Source of the DNA: UBA4093 sp036676455
Lineage (GTDB): Bacteria > Cyanobacteriota > Sericytochromatia > S15B-MN24 > UBA4093
DNA length: 18,688 bases
Reading direction: 5' to 3'
Assembly: GCA_036676455.1 (NCBI GenBank)
Contig: JAKFCW010000122.1
Span: 1-18,688, forward strand
Shown here: positions 16,097 to 18,688 of the stretch, piece by piece
Numbering within the stretch: the first letter of the stretch is position 1
How the letters are laid out: each line of letters opens with the position of its first letter
The notes under the pieces: generated by a model
What the model saw: the letters and a program-made list of their open reading frames with translations, nothing else
What the model was told of the DNA's origin: nothing
The model's database searches: none
Position numbers and translations under genes: made by a program

Positions 16097-16139
16097 GGGG
16101 CGGACGCCGTTGTATTGCAGTAGAGAGGTTCGGATCTCA

Positions 16140-17117
16140 ATGATAGGCCGATGGCCGCTCGGAGCCTTGAATTCCGGGCGCAGACGGGACTTGAATCGCG
16201 CCATCCCAGCCTTGGCCGTGATGCTGGGCCTAGCCCTGGCCACCCCTGGCGCGGCAGCCCAGAACATCGGTCTCGAGGTCAAGGGCGGCAGCGTCGTGCG
16301 CAACAATGGCGTCATCACGGTCTGGGCCAACTCGCCGGAGGCGACTCTCACCCTTTCCAACCCCGGAGCCTCGTTCTACCAGGCCAAGATCCAGTGGCTC
16401 AACGTGCCCACGGGAGCCTTCCTGACGACGCCTCAGGGCGTCTCTGACGGCGCCAGCCGAAACGGCACGCTCAACACCTCCATCTCCGTGCCTGGCGGGT
16501 CGCATGGGGTCTGGAAGCTCGACCCCAACCTCAAGGGCAACTTCCGGTTCGTGGTCACGGGAGGCGGCCTCGGCGGCCTCTCCAAGGCCGACCAGCCCAA
16601 CTTCGCAATTCACCTGGGGAACTCGGGCTACGCCGCACCGCACCTCTCGGAGGCCTTGAAGGCCAATCCCTTCCCGACCTACACCCTGCGCGGCACGCGC
16701 GACCAGGCCAAGGCCTTCCAGACCAAGCTCGGCAAGGCCCCCAGCGCCTTCGTGGTGGACGGAACCGGCTTCATCTTCCTGGATAACGCGTCGGGCCGGC
16801 TGAGCGCCGATCAGCACCGCTGGCTCATCGAGCGCTTCGGACAGTTCCGCGAGGCCCAGGTGGGCCGCTCGTTCGTCTTCATGCACCTGCCGATGGTCGA
16901 CCCGCGCAAGGGTCGCCACGTGGCGATGAAGAACCGGGACGAGGTGCTGAAGCTGCTGAAACTCTTCAAGCAGAACCACGTTCAGGCAGTTTTCACCGGG
17001 AACCTGCCCCTGGTTAACCAATCCACCTGGCAGGGGGTTCCACAGGTCATCGTGGGCGGAGCCTACGCCATGAGCGTGGACGTGACGCCGGAATCGGTCG
17101 CCATTCGGCGCCTGTAA
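16140..17117 (+). CDS. Secreted calcineurin-like phosphoesterase-fold protein, degenerate active site
   Basis: 325 aa from the ATG at 16140, chosen because GAGAGG lies 11 nt upstream and a promoter overlaps the earlier ATG at 16092. Residues 1-40 form a long signal peptide (RRR then AIPALAVMLGLALA, likely cut after GAAA-Q). Residues ~45-130 are a beta-rich domain. From ~135 the outline of a metallophosphoesterase appears: FVVTGGGLGG (137-146), HLGNSG (158-163), RGTRD (184-188), FIFLDNASGRLSADQHRWL (211-229), FMHLP (247-251) and FTGNLPLV (285-292). In active enzymes these would be D-x-H, GD, GNHD, H and GHxH; here only H249 remains. It is therefore probably a non-catalytic binding protein outside the membrane. 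The last four codons lie inside a perfect inverted repeat. The fold call is from motif order and spacing and needs structure prediction. Confidence 0.65.
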   Translation: MIGRWPLGALNSGRRRDLNRAIPALAVMLGLALATPGAAAQNIGLEVKGGSVVRNNGVITVWANSPEATLTLSNPGASFYQAKIQWLNVPTGAFLTTPQGVSDGASRNGTLNTSISVPGGSHGVWKLDPNLKGNFRFVVTGGGLGGLSKADQPNFAIHLGNSGYAAPHLSEALKANPFPTYTLRGTRDQAKAFQTKLGKAPSAFVVDGTGFIFLDNASGRLSADQHRWLIERFGQFREAQVGRSFVFMHLPMVDPRKGRHVAMKNRDEVLKLLKLFKQNHVQAVFTGNLPLVNQSTWQGVPQVIVGGAYAMSVDVTPESVAIRRL

Positions 17118-17167
17118 TGCAAGAGGGGCCAGGGAAATCCCTGGCCCCTCTTGCATTACAGGCGCCG
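17106..17167. repeat. Perfect 30-bp inverted repeat (2-nt loop), terminator-like core
   Basis: Arm 17106-17135 (starting CGGCGCCTGTAATGCAAGAG) pairs without mismatch with 17138-17167, leaving AA as loop. The arm includes the last three codons and the TAA of the preceding gene. The inner part (AGAGGGGCCAGGGA / TCCCTGGCCCCTCT) looks like an ordinary GC-rich terminator stem. No proper T-run follows. It may terminate transcription in both directions; its length is unusual. Confidence 0.75.
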
Positions 17168-17377
17168 GCGAAGCGAGCCCCTAGTAACTGAGCAGGCCCG
17201 TGGTAGACTATGGCGACAGCCTGAGCGTGCCCGCGGACGCGCGCGATACCGGAGAGCGTCCTGAATCTGGTGATTTATTCGGGTTTCGGGGCTTCGACGA
17301 GTGGGCTGAGCAGGAGGCGTACGCGCCAGGGTCCGTGCGAAGTCATGGCATTCTCCAAATCGCGAGGAGGGTGACGA
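17168..17377. other. Intergenic region, no supported gene
   Basis: A 60-codon frame from a GTG at 17200 lacks a convincing ribosome site and family resemblance, so it is not called. Nothing else was recognised before the repeat array at 17378. Confidence 0.3.
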
Positions 17378-17415
17378 CTTAACCTTGCCTTAAGGCACCT
17401 TAAACCAACCTTAGC
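17378..17415 (+). promoter_or_regulatory. Pho-box-like array of four CTTAA repeats upstream of rmlD
   Basis: CTTAACCT (17378), CTTAAGGC (17389), CTTAAACC (17399) and CTTAGCAT (17410) start 11, 10 and 11 bp apart. CTTAACCT equals the published cyanobacterial Pho-box unit, which is likewise repeated every 11 bp. PhoB/OmpR-family regulators bind such phased direct repeats. The array includes the palindrome TGCCTTAAGGCA (17386-17397) and ends ~47 nt before the rmlD ATG, close enough to activate a promoter there (possible -10 CATAAG, 17415-17420). Confidence 0.45.
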
Positions 17416-17461
17416 ATAAGACCATTTGACGATCAACTGGGATTTCTACCGAGGAGGAACG

Positions 17462-18346
17462 ATGCGGGTATTCGTGACCGGAGCGCAGGGGATGCTGGGC
17501 CAGGATCTGGTGCCGGTCTTGCGGGCGGCGGGAGATGAGGTCATCCCCAGCGGCATGCGAGCGAGCGAAGATCCGGCCTACGTGCGCCTGGACATCACGG
17601 ATCTCGAGGCCACGAAGCGGGCGATCGCCCTGGCCCGCCCCGACATCGTGATCAACTGCGCAGCCTACACCAACGTCGACGGCGCCGAGTCCGATCCCGA
17701 CTCCGCTTACCGCGTCAACGCGCTCGGGACCTGGAACCTCGCTCTTGCATGCCAAGAAAGCGGCGCCGCCATGTTGCTCGTGAGCACGGACTACGTCTTC
17801 GACGGCAAGAAGGGCACGGCGTACGACGAGTACGACACGCCCAACCCGCAGAGCGTCTACGGCCGCAGCAAGTACGCGGGTGAGCAGCACCTCCAGCAGG
17901 TGCTCAACCGCTTCTACATCGTGCGGACGTCCTGGCTCTACGGACATCACGGCAAGAACTTCGTCGAGACGATCCTGAAGGCAGCGGTAGAGCGCCCCGA
18001 ACTCAGGGTGGTGAACGATCAATGGGGCTGTCCGACTTGGACCAAGGACCTGTCGGATGCCATTTGCCGGCTTATCCGAGTCAGGGCCTATGGGATCTAC
18101 CATGCGACCGGCCAGGGCGAGTGCACCTGGATGGACTTCGCCCAAGCCATCGTGACGAACGGCGGGATGAAGACACCGGTCCTGCCACAGACCACCGAAG
18201 AACTCAATCGTCCTGCCCCACGGCCTCGCTACTCCGTCATGCACAACCGCGGATTAGGGCTGGCGGGGTTCCCCCCCCTTCCCCATTGGGAGGAGAGTCT
18301 CGCTCGCTACATGCAGGCGCGGTGCGGAGCAACGCTCTTCCGATAG
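17462..18346 (+). CDS. rmlD: dTDP-4-dehydrorhamnose reductase
   Basis: A 294-aa short-chain reductase of normal RmlD length. It carries out the last step of dTDP-L-rhamnose synthesis, NAD(P)H-dependent reduction of dTDP-4-dehydro-rhamnose, for surface polysaccharides. Rossmann motif TGAQGMLG is at 6-13, NCAAYTNVDGAE at 65-76, STDYVFDG at 108-115, catalytic YGRSK at 133-137, RTSWLYG (155-161) and NDQWGCPTW at 185-193. All are characteristic. The ATG at 17462 has GAGGAGG 5 nt upstream; the frame is open upstream but that reading would include the ribosome site. It is monocistronic here: a phased CTTAA array precedes it and a bidirectional terminator follows. A sugar-nucleotidyltransferase-like gene converges on it. 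Confidence 0.93.
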   Translation: MRVFVTGAQGMLGQDLVPVLRAAGDEVIPSGMRASEDPAYVRLDITDLEATKRAIALARPDIVINCAAYTNVDGAESDPDSAYRVNALGTWNLALACQESGAAMLLVSTDYVFDGKKGTAYDEYDTPNPQSVYGRSKYAGEQHLQQVLNRFYIVRTSWLYGHHGKNFVETILKAAVERPELRVVNDQWGCPTWTKDLSDAICRLIRVRAYGIYHATGQGECTWMDFAQAIVTNGGMKTPVLPQTTEELNRPAPRPRYSVMHNRGLGLAGFPPLPHWEESLARYMQARCGATLFR

Positions 18347-18354
18347 CACCAAAG

Positions 18355-18405
18355 AAAAAACAAGGAGCACGCCGCGGGTTTCCGCGGCGTGCTCCTTATT
18401 TTTCT
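18355..18405. terminator. Bidirectional rho-independent terminator
   Basis: AAGGAGCACGCCGCGG (18362-18377) pairs perfectly with CCGCGGCGTGCTCCTT (18382-18397) around a 4-nt loop. A T-run (ATTTTTCT) follows on the plus strand and an A-run (AAAGAAAAAAC) precedes it. It therefore ends rmlD and the convergent minus-strand gene alike. Confidence 0.9.
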
Positions 18406-18417
18406 GGTCGAGAAGCG

Positions 18418-18688
18418 CTACGCTCCGAGGCGGGTGCCCTTGCCGATGACCGAGTCGTCGGCAAGCACCAGGTCTCCGGAGAGCTGGCTATGGGGCCCAA
18501 TCTTGTTGTTGCGGCCCAGGATGCAGCGCTGGATGCGGGCGTCCTCGCCAATGTGCGACTCGGCGCCGATCACCGCGTGCGTCACCGTGGCCCGGTCGTC
18601 AACGATCACGTTGCGGTCCAGGACGGCGTACTCGTTGAGCACGGCCTTCTCGCGAACCTTGGCGCTCGGCCCGATGAAGGCGGGGCCC
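18418..18688 (-). CDS. Left-handed beta-helix C-terminus of a sugar-phosphate nucleotidyltransferase-like protein (partial)
   Basis: The frame is open to the right window edge. 89 codons plus the stop (TAG at 18418-18420) are visible. The sequence is made of hexapeptide repeats (AFIGPSAKV, AVLDRNVIV, AVIGAESHI, CILGRNNKI, LVLADDSVI), the left-handed parallel beta-helix found at the C-terminus of NDP-sugar pyrophosphorylases and GlmU-like enzymes. The missing N-terminal part should show whether it is a glucose-1-phosphate thymidylyl- or mannose-1-phosphate guanylyltransferase, or a hexapeptide acyltransferase. Its position next to rmlD suggests sugar-nucleotide supply. It shares the terminator with rmlD. 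The GTG codon at 18642 is inside the gene and not its start. Confidence 0.75.
   Translation of the reverse strand, partial: GPAFIGPSAKVREKAVLNEYAVLDRNVIVDDRATVTHAVIGAESHIGEDARIQRCILGRNNKIGPHSQLSGDLVLADDSVIGKGTRLGA

Noticed and set aside
16092..16139. Upstream ATG as start of the phosphoesterase-like gene
   Set aside because: It lies within the predicted -10 element and has no ribosome site; starting at 16140 still leaves a complete signal peptide.
17200..17382. 60-codon plus-strand frame upstream of rmlD
   Set aside because: GTG start with only a weak purine stretch before it, composition unlike neighbouring proteins and no recognisable family. It ends at the repeat array, so it is probably chance.
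1..18688. CRISPR array, insertion sequence or integrase
   Set aside because: No regularly spaced repeat-spacer units, no transposase or integrase motifs and no target duplications were seen on reading both strands.

Overview
The window comes from a GC-rich bacterial chromosome (by eye a little over 60 % G+C). It holds one partial rRNA gene, one tRNA gene, nine complete protein genes and one partial protein gene. No transposase, phage gene or CRISPR array is visible. Lineage hints are indirect. The spacer before the 23S gene carries a boxA-D4 block (TTGACAA followed by CTGCATA) of the kind found in cyanobacterial 16S-23S spacers. The octamer GCGATCGC (HIP1 of cyanobacteria) occurs nine times. 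CTTAACCT, the cyanobacterial Pho-box unit, sits upstream of rmlD. A DUF2079 protein and a GH57 enzyme fit as well. I therefore suspect a member of, or a relative of, the Cyanobacteria/Sericytochromatia/Melainabacteria group or another Terrabacterial lineage, with low confidence.

Left part (1-10480). The 5' end of a 23S rRNA gene runs off the left edge on the minus strand. No 16S gene precedes it: two promoter-like elements and a ~400-nt leader lie upstream, and then the divergent gene starts. This looks like a free-standing 23S transcription unit. Divergently on the plus strand is a tight four-gene directon: a SNF2-type helicase resembling DISARM DrmD, a 1547-aa adenine methylase resembling DrmMI (overlapping by 14 nt), an HTH + metallo-beta-lactamase-fold hydrolase, and a 3-hydroxyisobutyrate-dehydrogenase-like oxidoreductase. 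The first two have the gene order of class 1 DISARM, but the core genes drmA, drmB and drmC are absent.

Middle (10480-13740). A small unknown minus-strand gene, a DUF2079 polytopic membrane protein (plus), a cupin lipoprotein (minus) and tRNA-Arg(CCT) (minus) with its own promoter and terminator.

Right part (13768-18688). A GH57 alpha-glucan-active enzyme (minus) is divergent from a secreted protein that has the outline of a calcineurin-like phosphoesterase but has lost nearly all metal ligands. That gene ends inside a perfect 30-bp inverted repeat. Then come rmlD (dTDP-rhamnose synthesis) behind an array of CTTAA repeats spaced 10-11 bp, a bidirectional terminator, and the C-terminal end of a sugar-nucleotidyltransferase-like beta-helix protein running off the right edge. 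The right side is thus rich in carbohydrate and cell-surface functions, the left side in DNA modification/defence.

The items most worth a second look are the orphan drmD-drmMI pair and its two metabolic-looking followers, the free-standing 23S gene, the shared 11-bp-phased CTTAAC arrays, the dead phosphoesterase and the giant hairpin.
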